A stretch of DNA of 64,000 nucleotides, taken from positions 1 to 64,000 of the forward strand of contig JAIUPC010000017.1 of assembly GCA_020161655.1 (NCBI GenBank), given 5' to 3'. This document shows, piece by piece, positions 35,011-44,813 of this stretch. The notes beneath the pieces were generated by a model. The model saw only the letters and a program-made list of their open reading frames with translations, searched no databases and was not told the DNA's origin. Every line of letters starts with the position of its first letter. Positions within the stretch are counted from its first letter, which is position 1. This stretch comes from Pseudomonadota bacterium (GTDB lineage Bacteria; Pseudomonadota; Alphaproteobacteria; Rhodobacterales; Rhodobacteraceae). The position numbers and the translations under genes were made by a program.

Positions 35011-35021
35011 ATGTACACAAC
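35011..35021. promoter_or_regulatory. Candidate GntR (FCD) operator near ehuB
   Basis: ATGTACACAAC repeats the core of the site at 34905-34916 in the same orientation, about 105 bp away. It differs from the TNGTNNACNA pattern only at the first position. Two spaced copies in the divergent region suggest joint control of the doeA and ehuB operons, possibly with looping. Confidence 0.4.
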
Positions 35022-35071
35022 ACGATGAACTTCGACTCGAAACTCGAAGACGCTCAACACGGGAGAGAACT

Positions 35072-35917
35072 ATGAGAAGGGCTTACCTGACCACCACGAT
35101 CATGGCCGGCGTCGCGCTCGGCCTCAGTGCTGCGGCCGCCGTTGCCGGTCCGCTGATGGACCGCATCAACGCCGGCGAAACCATCCGCATCGGCTTTGCC
35201 AATGAGATCCCCTTCGCCTATCCCGGCCCGGATGGCAGCCCCAAGGGCTTCGTCAACGCCGAAACCCTCGGCGTCCTGAAGAAGATGGGGCATGAGAATA
35301 TCGAGGCCGTGCAGACCGACTGGGGCGGGCTCATTCCCGGTCTTCAGGCGGGCCGTTTCGACATCATCACCGGCGGCATGAACATCCTCGCCTCGCGCTG
35401 CGAGAACATCGCCTTTTCCGAACCGATGGCGAAGATCGGCGATGCCTTCATCGTCGCCGCCGGCAACCCCAAGGGGCTGACCACCTATGTCGACATCAAG
35501 GACAAGGCCGCGGTGATGGTCACCGGCTCGGGCTATTCCAACATCGAGGCTGCGAAGGCCGCCGGGGTGGAAGAGGCCAACATCATGCAGGTTCCGGGGC
35601 CGACAGAGATTCTCGCCGCCGTCAAGGCCGGCCGCGCCGATGCAGGTGCTGGGACCTACTTCACCGTCAAGCAGCTCGCCGACAGCTCCGGGGGCGAGCT
35701 TGAGGTGACCGATCCCGCTGCCCTGCCGGAAGCCTCGATCAACTGGGCCGGCATCGGTTTTCGCAAGGAAGACCAGGATTTCCTCGATGCCTTCAACGCG
35801 GCGCAGAAGGAATATCTCGGCACGCCCGAGATGATGGAAGCGGTCAAGGAATATGGTTACGGCGAACCGACGCTCCCCGGCGACGTGACCACCGAATGGG
35901 TCTGCGCCAACCGCTGA
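35072..35917 (+). CDS. ehuB: Ectoine/hydroxyectoine ABC importer, substrate-binding protein
   Basis: A 281-residue periplasmic binding protein of the polar amino acid class. The signal peptide ends around AVA (residue 25). The mature domain begins IRIGFANEIPFAYPGPDGSPKG, the style of EhuB, and later has GGMNILASRCENIAFSEP. Assignment to ectoine rests on the order ehuB-ehuC-ehuD-ehuA followed by eutB and eutC and a divergent ectoine hydrolase. A hairpin follows in the 69-bp gap to ehuC, which may raise the level of this protein relative to the permeases. Confidence 0.85.
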   Translation: MRRAYLTTTIMAGVALGLSAAAAVAGPLMDRINAGETIRIGFANEIPFAYPGPDGSPKGFVNAETLGVLKKMGHENIEAVQTDWGGLIPGLQAGRFDIITGGMNILASRCENIAFSEPMAKIGDAFIVAAGNPKGLTTYVDIKDKAAVMVTGSGYSNIEAAKAAGVEEANIMQVPGPTEILAAVKAGRADAGAGTYFTVKQLADSSGGELEVTDPAALPEASINWAGIGFRKEDQDFLDAFNAAQKEYLGTPEMMEAVKEYGYGEPTLPGDVTTEWVCANR

Positions 35918-35935
35918 TCGCCTGCCGCTGACATC

Positions 35936-35962
35936 CCGGGGGGTGGCGCCGCCACTCTCCGG
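35936..35962 (+). terminator. Stem-loop between ehuB and ehuC
   Basis: GTGGCG and CGCCAC (35943-35955) form an inner stem, and CCGG at 35936-35939 and 35959-35962 forms an outer clamp, followed by CCTTTT. It lies between the binding-protein and permease genes. It is more likely a partial terminator or mRNA stabiliser than a full stop, since the same operon continues. Confidence 0.5.
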
Positions 35963-35986
35963 CCTTTTCAGAACACGGGGGGTCCG

Positions 35987-36652
35987 GTGCCGATCTGGGA
36001 GTTTCTTCAGACCTACTGGCCGCTGCTCCTGAACGGGACGCTCATCACCTGCGCCCAGTTCCTGCTCGCTTCGGTCATCGCCATCGCCTGCGCCCTTGCC
36101 GCGGGCCTTGGCAAGCTGTCGGGAAACTGGCTGATCCGCGGCGCCGCCGTGATCTACATCGAGATCTTTCGCGGCACCTCGCTTCTGGTGCAGCTTTACT
36201 GGATCTTCTTCGTCCTGCCGCTTTTTGGGCTGACGCTGCCCAGCTTCATCGCCGGTTTCCTTTCCGTCGGCCTCAACGTCGGTTCCTACGGGGCCGAGAT
36301 CGTGCGCGGCGCGATCCAGTCGGTGCCGAAGGGCCAGTGGGAGGCGGGCTATGCCATCTCCATGTCGCCGGCCAAAAGGATGCGCCGGATCATCCTGCCG
36401 CAGGCGCTGGCGCTGATGCTGCCGCCCTGGGGCAACCTTCTGATCGAACTCCTCAAAGGCACCGCACTCGTCTCGCTCATCTCGGTCGCGGACCTGATGT
36501 TCCAGGCCAAGCAGATCAACGCCTCGACCTTTCTTTCGGCGCAGGCCTTCGGCACCGCGCTTGTGGTCTACTACATCCTCGCCCGCTTCCTCATCACGCC
36601 CTTCATGCGCTGGCTTGAACGGTCGATGGCACGGAGGCTCGGGCGGGCATGA
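35987..36652 (+). CDS. ehuC: Ectoine/hydroxyectoine ABC importer, permease
   Basis: A 221-residue inner-membrane permease of the His/Glu/Gln/Arg/opine class. Marks are the early YWPLLLNGTLITCAQFLLAS, FRGTSLLVQLYW, and the EAA-like loop PKGQWEAGYAISMSPAKRMR. It begins with GTG at 35987 behind a GGGGGGT site. The last four bases overlap ehuD as ATGA. With EhuD it forms the translocation pore. Confidence 0.87.
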   Translation: MPIWEFLQTYWPLLLNGTLITCAQFLLASVIAIACALAAGLGKLSGNWLIRGAAVIYIEIFRGTSLLVQLYWIFFVLPLFGLTLPSFIAGFLSVGLNVGSYGAEIVRGAIQSVPKGQWEAGYAISMSPAKRMRRIILPQALALMLPPWGNLLIELLKGTALVSLISVADLMFQAKQINASTFLSAQAFGTALVVYYILARFLITPFMRWLERSMARRLGRA

Positions 36653-37317
36653 GCTTTGACTGGAAATGGGACTTCACCTGGGAAATCCTGCCCCGGCTTC
36701 TGGCGGCCACGGTCAACACGCTGATCGCGGCCGGGGCGGGCTATGCCATCGCCGTCGTCCTTGGCCTCGTGCTGGCGCTGGCGCAGCGGACGCCGTGGAA
36801 GCCGCTGACGCTGATCGTGCGGGAATTCGTCGAATTCATCCGCTCCACGCCCCTCGTCCTCCAGATCTTCTTCGTCTTCTACGTCGGCCCGCAATTCGGC
36901 ATCCGCCTGTCGCCCTGGACCTCGGGCATGATCGCCATTGGCCTCCACTATTCGGCCTATCTCTCCGAGGTCTACCGCGCCGGGATCGACGCCGTGCCGC
37001 GCGGCCAGTGGGAGGCGTGCCGCGCGATCAACCTTTCGACCCGCGACACCTATTTCCGCGTCATCATCCCGCAGGCGCTGCCGCCCTCGATCGCCGGCAT
37101 GGGCAACTACCTTGTCGGCATCTTCAAGGACACGCCGATGCTCTCGGTCATCGGGGTTGCGGAACTGATGCACGCGGCCAATGCCATCGGGGCCGAGAAC
37201 TACCGATTCCTTGAACCCTATACGCTCGTCGGCCTGATCTTCCTCGCCATTTCCCTGCCCACGGCCGGCCTCGTCCGGCTCTTCGAAGGCTGGGTGCGGC
37301 GCAAAATGGGAATGTAA
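36649..37317 (+). CDS. ehuD: Ectoine/hydroxyectoine ABC importer, permease
   Basis: A 222-residue permease of the same class as EhuC. It has EFIRSTPLVLQIFF, the standard FRxTP-type motif, and the EAA loop PRGQWEACRAINLSTRDTYFRVI. The late GVAELMHAANAIGAENYRFLEPY is typical of EhuD-like proteins. It overlaps ehuC by four bases and is followed by ehuA three bases after its stop. Confidence 0.87.
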   Translation: MSFDWKWDFTWEILPRLLAATVNTLIAAGAGYAIAVVLGLVLALAQRTPWKPLTLIVREFVEFIRSTPLVLQIFFVFYVGPQFGIRLSPWTSGMIAIGLHYSAYLSEVYRAGIDAVPRGQWEACRAINLSTRDTYFRVIIPQALPPSIAGMGNYLVGIFKDTPMLSVIGVAELMHAANAIGAENYRFLEPYTLVGLIFLAISLPTAGLVRLFEGWVRRKMGM

Positions 37318-37320
37318 GCC

Positions 37321-38133
<813 letters not shown>

Positions 38134-38134
38134 A

Positions 38135-39139
38135 ATGTCCGTGACCCTAGCCGACATCTTCGCCGCGCGAAGGGCGATCCGGGGCATGGCCGATGGCACG
38201 CCCCTGGTGCCCTCGCCCTTCATGTCGAAGGCGGCGGGCCACCCGTTCCTGATGAAACTCGAAATCGCGCAAGCCATCGGCGCATTCAAGCTTCGCGGCG
38301 CGCTGAACGCGGTGGCGTCCCTGCCCGCCGATGCCCCCGGCGTCACCTGCTGTTCGACCGGCAACCATGGCCGCGCCCTTGCCTTCGCCGCGAAGGCGCG
38401 CGGGCTGAGGGCGGTCGTCTGCATGTCGAAACTGGTGCCGGGGGCCAAGGTCGCCGGCATCCGCGCACTTGGAGCGGAGGTGCGCATCACCGGCCTCTCG
38501 CAGGACGAAGCCGCGCTCGAAAGCCAGCGCCTCGCGCGGGACGAGGGGCTGATCGAGGTGCCGCCCTTCGACGATCCGAAGGTGATCGCCGGGCAGGGGA
38601 CCATCGGCCTTGAGATGCTGGAAGCGCGGCCCGACCTCGCCACCATCCTCGTCCCCCTCTCCGGCGGTGGCCTTGCTGCCGGGGTGGCCTTGGCGGCGAA
38701 GTCGGTCAATCCCGCTATCCGCGTGATCGGCGTCAGCATGGACCGGGGTGCCGCCATGCAGGCCTCGCTCGCCGCCGGCCACCCCGTCGAGGTCGCGGAG
38801 GTGGCGTCCCTCGCCGACAGCCTCGGCGGCGGCATCGGCCTTCATAACCGCCACAGCTTCGCGCTCTGCCGTGACTATCTCGACGAGGTGGTTCTGGTCA
38901 TGGAGGAGGAGATCCGCGACGCGATGCAGGTCCTCTACTTCGAGGATCGCATCATCGCCGAAGGCGCTGCGACCGTCGGCCTCGCCGCGATCCTGACCGG
39001 CAGGGTCAGGGCCGATGGCCCGACCGCCACCATCATCACCGGGCGCAATCCCGACATGGCCAGCTTCACCCGGATCATGGCCGGTAAGGATGTGCAACTG
39101 GGCGACGTGATCCTGAAAGGCAGACGCTATGGCGCATGA
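38135..39139 (+). CDS. eutB: Hydroxyectoine utilisation dehydratase EutB
   Basis: A 334-residue PLP enzyme of the serine/threonine dehydratase fold. The PLP lysine is K52 in IGAFKLRGALNAV, and the phosphate loop is CSTGNHGRA. SGGGLAAGVALAAK is the glycine-rich segment. EutB, with EutC, converts hydroxyectoine-derived material toward ectoine. It sits directly between the importer and eutC, with an 11-bp overlap into eutC. A general threonine dehydratase is unlikely given this neighbourhood. Confidence 0.87.
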   Translation: MSVTLADIFAARRAIRGMADGTPLVPSPFMSKAAGHPFLMKLEIAQAIGAFKLRGALNAVASLPADAPGVTCCSTGNHGRALAFAAKARGLRAVVCMSKLVPGAKVAGIRALGAEVRITGLSQDEAALESQRLARDEGLIEVPPFDDPKVIAGQGTIGLEMLEARPDLATILVPLSGGGLAAGVALAAKSVNPAIRVIGVSMDRGAAMQASLAAGHPVEVAEVASLADSLGGGIGLHNRHSFALCRDYLDEVVLVMEEEIRDAMQVLYFEDRIIAEGAATVGLAAILTGRVRADGPTATIITGRNPDMASFTRIMAGKDVQLGDVILKGRRYGA

Positions 39140-40115
39140 CATCCAGATCGTGACCGAGGCGGAACTGCGCCGGATCGTGCATCTCGACCTCACCACAGTC
39201 GACGTCATCGAAGCCGCCTTCGCCGCCCTGGCGAATGGCGGCGTCGTCATGCCGCCGATCCTCTCGATGGACCTCCACGCCGCCAATGGCGAGGTTGACG
39301 TCAAGACCGCCTATATCCCCGGCTTCGACGGCTTCGCGATCAAGGTCAGCCCCGGTTTCTTCGACAATCCGAAGATCGGCCTTGCCAGCCTCAACGGGCT
39401 GATGATCCTCTTTTCCGCCAGAACCGGCCTCGTCGAGGCGCTCTTCCTCGACAACGGCTATCTGACCGACATCCGCACCGCCGCCGCCGGCGCCGTCGCC
39501 GCCCGCCACCTTGCGCCGGAACATGTGGAAACCGCCGGCGTGATTGGCACCGGCGTTCAGGCCCGGCTCCAGATCGAGGCGGCGCATCTCGTCCGCCCCT
39601 TCACCCGCGTCCTCGTCCATGGCCGCGACATGGAAAAGGCCCGCGCCTGTGCCGATGATCTTGCCCGCACCTTGGGCATCAAGGCCGAAGCCATCGCCGA
39701 CGCCGCAACCCTTGTCAGCGAAAGCCAGCTCGTCGTCACCACGACCCCGTCGCGCGCGCCGGTCCTGAAGGCTGACTGGCTCCACCCCGGCCTCCACATT
39801 ACCGCCATGGGCTCCGACCAGTCCGGCAAGAACGAGATCGAGCCCGCGGCTTTGATGGCCGCCGACGCCTATGTCTCAGACCGCGTCAGCCAGTGCGAGG
39901 TGTCGGGTGAACTGGAGGCCGCCCTTGCCGCCGGCATCTGGACCAGGGGCACGCCCGCCGAACTCGGCGAGGTCATCACCGGCAGGAAACCGGGGCGACG
40001 GTCGCCAAAGGACATCACCATCGCCGACCTCACCGGCACCGGCGTTCAGGACACCGCCATCGCCACCCATGTCCGCGCCCGCTTCCCGAAAGCGGGAACC
40101 ATCATCCGGGCGTGA
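39129..40115 (+). CDS. eutC: Hydroxyectoine utilisation protein EutC (ornithine cyclodeaminase family)
   Basis: A 328-residue protein of the ornithine cyclodeaminase/mu-crystallin family, with an NAD-binding region around [16 protein letters not shown]. Others of this fold reduce ketimines, and EutC is thought to complete the hydroxyectoine to ectoine conversion. Conserved family positions are [14 protein letters not shown] and [17 protein letters not shown]. The start overlaps eutB by 11 bp. The stop is followed three bases later by the 31-codon aldehyde dehydrogenase remnant. EutA, usually near, is absent. Confidence 0.87.
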   Translation: MAHDIQIVTEAELRRIVHLDLTTVDVIEAAFAALANGGVVMPPILSMDLHAANGEVDVKTAYIPGFDGFAIKVSPGFFDNPKIGLASLNGLMILFSARTGLVEALFLDNGYLTDIRTAAAGAVAARHLAPEHVETAGVIGTGVQARLQIEAAHLVRPFTRVLVHGRDMEKARACADDLARTLGIKAEAIADAATLVSESQLVVTTTPSRAPVLKADWLHPGLHITAMGSDQSGKNEIEPAALMAADAYVSDRVSQCEVSGELEAALAAGIWTRGTPAELGEVITGRKPGRRSPKDITIADLTGTGVQDTAIATHVRARFPKAGTIIRA

Positions 40116-40118
40116 TCC

Positions 40119-40214
40119 ATGTTCAGGAACCCCTCCTCCGACGACCGCGAGGGATCGCGGCTGGGCATGGAGGAATTCACCGAAGTCAAATACATCTGCC
40201 GCGACTGGGCCTAA
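40119..40214 (+). pseudogene. C-terminal remnant of an aldehyde dehydrogenase (doeC/ssd)
   Basis: This 31-codon frame ends with [20 protein letters not shown]. It aligns well with the C-terminus of succinate-semialdehyde dehydrogenases such as E. coli GabD (REGSKYGIEDYLEIKYMC). Nothing of the catalytic domain remains. In Ruegeria pomeroyi the ectoine operon has ssd directly before the aminotransferase, exactly where this fragment lies. So an ancestral doeC/ssd was probably deleted, leaving its 3' end and the ribosome binding site of the next gene. The protein may still be made, but no function is expected. Confidence 0.6.
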
Positions 40215-40230
40215 GAGGAAGGAAGAACCG

Positions 40231-41604
40231 ATGCTGAAGAACGACCAACTCGACGCCTGGGACCGCGAGAGCTTTTTCCACCCCTCGACCCACCTTGCCC
40301 AGCACGCGCGCGGCGAAAGCCCGACCCGGGTGATCCGCACCGCCTCCGGCGTCCATATCGAGGACCGCGACGGCAACCGCCTCTTGGACGCCTTCGCCGG
40401 GCTTTACTGCGTGAACGTCGGCTACGGGCGGCAGGAGATTGCCGAGGCCATCGCTGCGCAGGCAAGGGAGCTGGCCTATTACCATTCCTATGTCGGCCAC
40501 GGCACCGAGGCCTCGATCACGCTCGCGCACATGGTCCTTGAGCGTGCGCCGAAGAACATGTCGAAAGTCTATTTCGGCCTTGGCGGCTCGGACGCCAACG
40601 AGACGAACGTCAAGCTCGTCTGGTACATGAACAACATCCTCGGCCGGCCGGAAAAGAAGAAGATCATCTCGCGCTGGCGCGGCTATCACGGCTCCGGCCT
40701 CGTGACCGGTTCGCTGACCGGGCTTGAGCTCTTCCACAAGAAGTTCGACCTGCCGCTTTCCCAGGTGATCCATACCGAAGCGCCCTTCTACTTCCGCCGC
40801 AAGGACCTGAACCAGACCGAGGCAGAGTTCACCGCCCATTGCGTGGCCGAGCTTGAGGCGCTGATCGAACGCGAAGGCGCCGACACCATCGCCGCCTTCA
40901 TCGGCGAGCCGGTCCTGGGAACGGGGGGCATCGTGCCGCCGCCCGCCGGCTACTGGCCGGCGATCCAGAAGGTGCTGAAAAAGCACGACATCCTTCTCAT
41001 CGCCGATGAGGTCGTCACCGGCTTTGGCCGCCTCGGCACCATGTTCGGCTCCGACCACTACGGGATCGAGGCCGACATCATCACCATCGCCAAGGGCCTC
41101 ACCTCGGCCTATGCGCCGCTCTCGGGCTCGATCATCTCGAAGCGCGTCTGGGAGGTGCTGGAAAAGGGAACGGATGAGAACGGCCCCATCGGCCACGGCT
41201 GGACCTATTCCGCCCATCCGATCGGGGCTGCGGCAGGGGTCGCGAACCTCAACCTCATCGACGACCTCGGGCTGGTGAGGAACGCAGGCGAAGTCGGGGC
41301 CTATCTGAAAAAGACCATGGCCGAGGCGCTGGGCGATCACCCGAACGTCGGCGACGTGCGCGGAGAAGGCATGCTCTGCGCCGTGGAATTCGTGGAGGAC
41401 AAGGCCGACCGCCGCTTCTTCGACCCGGCACGGAAGATCGGCCCGCAGTTGTCGGCGACACTTCTTGCGCAAGACAAGGTCATCGCCCGCGCCATGCCGC
41501 AGGGTGACATCCTCGGCTTCGCGCCGCCCTTCTGCCTGACGAAGGCCGAAGCTGATACCGTGGTTGCCGCGACGGCGCGGGCGGTGAAGGCGGTGCTTGG
41601 CTAG
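40231..41604 (+). CDS. doeD: Class III aminotransferase, likely diaminobutyrate transaminase
   Basis: A 457-residue PLP-dependent aminotransferase of fold type I. The PLP lysine is K288 in [15 protein letters not shown]. Other marks are [13 protein letters not shown] and [13 protein letters not shown]. In the ectoine pathway the DoeD/Atf enzyme converts L-2,4-diaminobutyrate to aspartate semialdehyde. Position after eutC and the doeC remnant supports that role, though other omega-amino acids fit the family. The start at 40231 has a GGAAGGAAG site; an apparent 120-codon extension overlaps eutC in another frame. It is the last gene of the plus-strand ectoine operon. Confidence 0.82.
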   Translation: MLKNDQLDAWDRESFFHPSTHLAQHARGESPTRVIRTASGVHIEDRDGNRLLDAFAGLYCVNVGYGRQEIAEAIAAQARELAYYHSYVGHGTEASITLAHMVLERAPKNMSKVYFGLGGSDANETNVKLVWYMNNILGRPEKKKIISRWRGYHGSGLVTGSLTGLELFHKKFDLPLSQVIHTEAPFYFRRKDLNQTEAEFTAHCVAELEALIEREGADTIAAFIGEPVLGTGGIVPPPAGYWPAIQKVLKKHDILLIADEVVTGFGRLGTMFGSDHYGIEADIITIAKGLTSAYAPLSGSIISKRVWEVLEKGTDENGPIGHGWTYSAHPIGAAAGVANLNLIDDLGLVRNAGEVGAYLKKTMAEALGDHPNVGDVRGEGMLCAVEFVEDKADRRFFDPARKIGPQLSATLLAQDKVIARAMPQGDILGFAPPFCLTKAEADTVVAATARAVKAVLG

Positions 41605-41607
41605 ACC

Positions 41608-42684
41608 TCAGCGCCTCAGCCGCCCGCCGAACACCCGCACGAAGCTTACCGCGAGGATGATCCTCAGCAGGTGATGCGCGGTGACATAAAGGATCGACAT
41701 GTTGAGGCTGAGCGCGATCAGCCCCATCTCGACGAGGCCACCCGGCGCGAAGGCAAGGAACACCGCCCGCGCCGGCTCCCCGACCGATCCGGCGATGGCC
41801 CATGAAAGGACCGCCGCCCCGCCGATGGTCAGCGTGCCGTTCATCACCGCCAGCCCCAGCGCATCGAGGATGCGCCGCTTCGGCATCCCGGCGAAACGGA
41901 CGCCAAGCGAGGTGCCGATCACCACCTGCGCCGCCGCGACGAGCCAGCCCGGCGGCACCGATTGCGTGAGGCCGGTGGCATGGACCACGCCGGACAGAAG
42001 GATCGGGCCGAGGACATGGCCGGCAGGCAGCTTCAGCTTCAGCCCAATGACGGCCCCGACCACGGCACAGGCGGCAAGGATCAGTACGTCCACCGCCCCA
42101 AGCCCATGCCCCGCCACCGCCGCCCCGCCCGCCGAACCGACGGCGTGCCCCTCCATCAGCGTGAAGGTCAGGGGCACGATCACGATGGTCAGGATCAGCC
42201 GCAGGAACTGCAGCATCGCCAGCATCTGGATATCGGCACCCGCCTCCTCGCCCATCTGCACGGTCTCGACGAGGCCGCCCGGCGCGGTGCCATAGAAGGC
42301 GGTCAGCCGGTCAGTCCGCCCGGTCGCAACCAGCATCCGGTAGCCGATGAAATGCACCGCCGGGATGAAGACGGCGAGGATGAGCAGGGAGAGTACCCAG
42401 CTTTGCGCCTCCTGAAGGATCTCGGGCCGCGCGGCGGCGCCGATGGCGACGCCGATGATCGGCACGAAGATCATCCTGATCCGCTGCGGCGCCTGCGGCA
42501 GGTGGCCAAAGGGCCGGAAGCCAAAGATCGCCGCCGCCCCGACAGCGACGAGCGAGCCAAGAAGCATCGGCAAGGGCAGATGCAGCGCCCTCGCCGCCAA
42601 CCCGCCCGCCGTCCCGAGCACATAGGTCAGAAGGACGGTCGGCCAGTGCGGTGTGCCGAAGAGGCGTTGGACAATTGGGGGCAT
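41608..42684 (-). CDS. AbrB-family (PF05145-type) membrane transporter
   Basis: A 358-residue membrane protein with about ten hydrophobic segments built as two repeats. Each repeat contains an APGGLVE motif: YGTAPGGLVETVQMG in the first half and FAPGGLVEMGLIAL in the second. This matches the AbrB/ammonia-monooxygenase-like family (not the AbrB DNA-binding regulator). Substrate is unknown. The gene is convergent with the aminotransferase, three bases away, so it is not part of the ectoine operon. A hairpin-rich gap lies upstream. Confidence 0.8.
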   Translation of the reverse strand: MPPIVQRLFGTPHWPTVLLTYVLGTAGGLAARALHLPLPMLLGSLVAVGAAAIFGFRPFGHLPQAPQRIRMIFVPIIGVAIGAAARPEILQEAQSWVLSLLILAVFIPAVHFIGYRMLVATGRTDRLTAFYGTAPGGLVETVQMGEEAGADIQMLAMLQFLRLILTIVIVPLTFTLMEGHAVGSAGGAAVAGHGLGAVDVLILAACAVVGAVIGLKLKLPAGHVLGPILLSGVVHATGLTQSVPPGWLVAAAQVVIGTSLGVRFAGMPKRRILDALGLAVMNGTLTIGGAAVLSWAIAGSVGEPARAVFLAFAPGGLVEMGLIALSLNMSILYVTAHHLLRIILAVSFVRVFGGRLRR

Positions 42685-42768
42685 GGGGAGGGTCCGCTGT
42701 TGCCGGCAAGCCTGTCAGCCGGGGCAGGGAAGGGCAAGGCCCGGAATCAAGGCGCAACGGATCGTCTT

Positions 42769-42796
42769 GCCCGATTTGTCCCGCGACAAATCGGGC
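42769..42796. repeat. Perfect 12-bp stem-loop
   Basis: GCCCGATTTGTC and GACAAATCGGGC flank the loop CCGC with no mismatch. It lies between two minus-strand genes and is the first of several hairpins in this 282-base gap. No T-tract follows, so it is more like a repeat element than a terminator. Confidence 0.6.
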
Positions 42797-42824
42797 CGCG
42801 CCTGCCTGCCCATTGGCAGGCGCG
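42797..42824. repeat. 10-bp stem-loop directly after the first
   Basis: CGCGCCTGCC and GGCAGGCGCG pair around TGCCCATT. It abuts the previous stem-loop with no spacing, so the two could form alternative or stacked structures in RNA. Confidence 0.55.
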
Positions 42825-42930
42825 TTACCGCGCCCGCCCAGGCAGCCGCGCCCCGATTTTCAGACCGGCGGTGCAAACGGCAAACCCCTTGGCCTCCGCC
42901 TCGCGGCTCCAGCCAATCGTCCCGCGCGGC

Positions 42931-42958
42931 CTGCCACTGGCAGCCCGCTTTTGCGGGC
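42931..42958. repeat. Two adjoining short hairpins upstream of the AbrB-family gene
   Basis: CTGCC-ACT-GGCAG (42931-42943) is followed at once by GCCCGC-TTTT-GCGGGC (42943-42958). They sit just beyond the slyX stop codon on the minus strand and may end slyX transcription. The remainder of the gap, 42825-42930, shows no gene. Confidence 0.5.
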
Positions 42959-42966
42959 CGTTCCGC

Positions 42967-43173
42967 CTACCAATGCGGCGGCTTCTGGTCGGCCAGCGGC
43001 ACCGCGCCCGAAGAGGCCGCCTCCGCCTCCGCCGCCCGCTCCATCAGCATCGCCGACCGGCGCGTCAGAAGGTCAATCTCGCGGCTCTGGCGGGCGACGA
43101 CATCGGAAAGGTCATCGACCGATTTCCTGAGATGCGCCACCTCTTCCTCCAGCGCCTTCAGCCTTTCGTCCAT
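42967..43173 (-). CDS. slyX: SlyX family protein
   Basis: A 68-residue protein of one long coiled coil (MDERLKALEEEVAHLRKSVDDL) ending in the characteristic PPHW tail. SlyX proteins are widespread and of unknown biochemical role. The ATG at 43173 gives the family length; a 36-codon upstream extension is not homologous. The gene is divergent from hisS with 149 bp between them. Confidence 0.85.
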   Translation of the reverse strand: MDERLKALEEEVAHLRKSVDDLSDVVARQSREIDLLTRRSAMLMERAAEAEAASSGAVPLADQKPPHW

Positions 43174-43192
43174 CGCGTTTCCCTCTCCCGCT

Positions 43193-43212
43193 GTCCCGAC
43201 AGATGTCGGGAC
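43193..43212. repeat. 8-bp stem-loop in the slyX-hisS divergent region
   Basis: GTCCCGAC and GTCGGGAC pair around AGAT. It lies 20 bases upstream of slyX and about 110 bases upstream of hisS, so it could be part of either leader. No T-tract follows, so it is not a terminator. Confidence 0.5.
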
Positions 43213-43322
43213 GGATGCCCGACGCAAAACCGACGCAAGACCGACGCCCCGCAACCAGCCGCTTGTTCGCCGCCCCCCCATCCGTTACACCCGCCCGCGA
43301 CAGGTTGTGAAGGGTCTGGACG

Positions 43323-44813
43323 ATGGCCAAGGACAAGGGGCCGAGACGGCCGAGGGCGGAAACCCCGAAGGGCTTCCGCGACTATTTCGGCGCGGAAGTG
43401 ACAGAACGGAAGGCGATGCTCGACAAGATCGCCGAGGTCTACCACCGCCACGGCTTCGACCCCCTGGAAACCTCCGCCGTCGAGACGGTCGAGGCGCTGG
43501 GCAAGTTCCTTCCCGACGTCGACCGCCCCAACGAAGGTGTCTTCGCCTGGCAGGATGAGGACAAGGACTGGCTCGCCCTCCGCTACGACCTGACCGCCCC
43601 CTTGGCCCGGGTCGCCGCGCAGTACCGCAACGACCTCGCCTCGCCCTACCGCCGCTACGCCATGGGCCCGGTCTGGCGCAACGAAAAGCCGGGGCCGGGG
43701 CGGTTTCGCCAGTTTTATCAATGCGATGCTGATACGGTGGGCAGCGCGTCCGTCGCGGCGGATGCCGAGATCTGCGCCATGCTGGCGGATGCCCTCGAAG
43801 AGGTCGGCATCCCCCGTGGCGACTATGTGGTCAGGGTCAACAACCGCAAGGTCCTGAACGGCGTGATGGAGGTCGCAGGCATCTTCGACCCCGCCGACCC
43901 GGAAAAATTCACCCACGAACGCGGCATCGTCCTTCGCGCCATCGACAAGTTCGACCGTCTGGGGCCAGAAGGGGTACGGGCGTTGCTGGGCGCGGGCCGC
44001 AAGGACGAAAGCGGCGATTTCACCAAGGGCGCGGGGCTATCCGAGGCGCAAGCCGATGTTGTCCTGGGCTTCATCTCCGCCAAACGCGACAGCGGCACGG
44101 CAACCGTCGCCCGCCTGCGCGAACTTGCGGGCGGATCGCAGATCGGCCTAGAAGGCACCCAAGAGCTTGAAACCATTGCAGAACTTCTCGCCGCCCAGGG
44201 CTACGGCCCCGACCGCATCACCATCGACCCCTCCGTCGTCCGCGGCCTCGGCTACTACACCGGCCCGGTCTTCGAGGCTGAACTGACCTTCGAAATCCTC
44301 GACGAAAAGGGCCAGAAGCGGCAGTTCGGCTCCGTCGCCGGCGGCGGCCGCTATGACGATCTCGTCAAGCGTTTCACCGGCCAGTCGGTCCCTGCAACCG
44401 GCGTCTCCATCGGCGTCGACCGCCTGCTGGCGGCCTTGCGCGCCAAGGGTCGCAGCCAGACCGACACGCGCGGGCCGGTCGTCGTCACCGTGATGGACCG
44501 CGACCGGATGGCCGAATATCAGGCCATGGCCGCCGACCTTCGCCGCGCCGGCATCCGCGCCGAGGTCTATCTCGGCAACCCGAAGAACTTCGGTAACCAG
44601 TTGAAATACGCCGATAAAAGGAACTCTCCCGTCGCCGTGATCCAAGGCGGGGATGAGGCGTCGCGGGGCGCGGTGATCCTCAAGGACCTCTTCCTTGGCG
44701 CGAAGATCGCCGCCGAGGCAAGCCATGAGGAATGGAAAAGCCAACCCGCCCAGACCGAGGTTCCGCGCGAGGATCTCGTCGCTGCCGTCCGCCAGATGCT
44801 GGGGCAGGGCTAG
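43323..44813 (+). CDS. hisS: Histidyl-tRNA synthetase, alphaproteobacterial type
   Basis: A 496-residue class II aminoacyl-tRNA synthetase. Motif 2 is [20 protein letters not shown] at about residues 118-137, and the histidine loops are [11 protein letters not shown] and GGGRYDDL. It is longer than the usual 420-residue enzyme. The motif 2 loop differs from the canonical RHERPQKGRYRQFHQ. This matches the variant in a group of Alphaproteobacteria whose tRNA-His lacks the extra G at position -1. It is the first gene of hisS-hisZ-hisG, the stop overlapping the hisZ GTG by one base. Confidence 0.95.
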   Translation: MAKDKGPRRPRAETPKGFRDYFGAEVTERKAMLDKIAEVYHRHGFDPLETSAVETVEALGKFLPDVDRPNEGVFAWQDEDKDWLALRYDLTAPLARVAAQYRNDLASPYRRYAMGPVWRNEKPGPGRFRQFYQCDADTVGSASVAADAEICAMLADALEEVGIPRGDYVVRVNNRKVLNGVMEVAGIFDPADPEKFTHERGIVLRAIDKFDRLGPEGVRALLGAGRKDESGDFTKGAGLSEAQADVVLGFISAKRDSGTATVARLRELAGGSQIGLEGTQELETIAELLAAQGYGPDRITIDPSVVRGLGYYTGPVFEAELTFEILDEKGQKRQFGSVAGGGRYDDLVKRFTGQSVPATGVSIGVDRLLAALRAKGRSQTDTRGPVVVTVMDRDRMAEYQAMAADLRRAGIRAEVYLGNPKNFGNQLKYADKRNSPVAVIQGGDEASRGAVILKDLFLGAKIAAEASHEEWKSQPAQTEVPREDLVAAVRQMLGQG

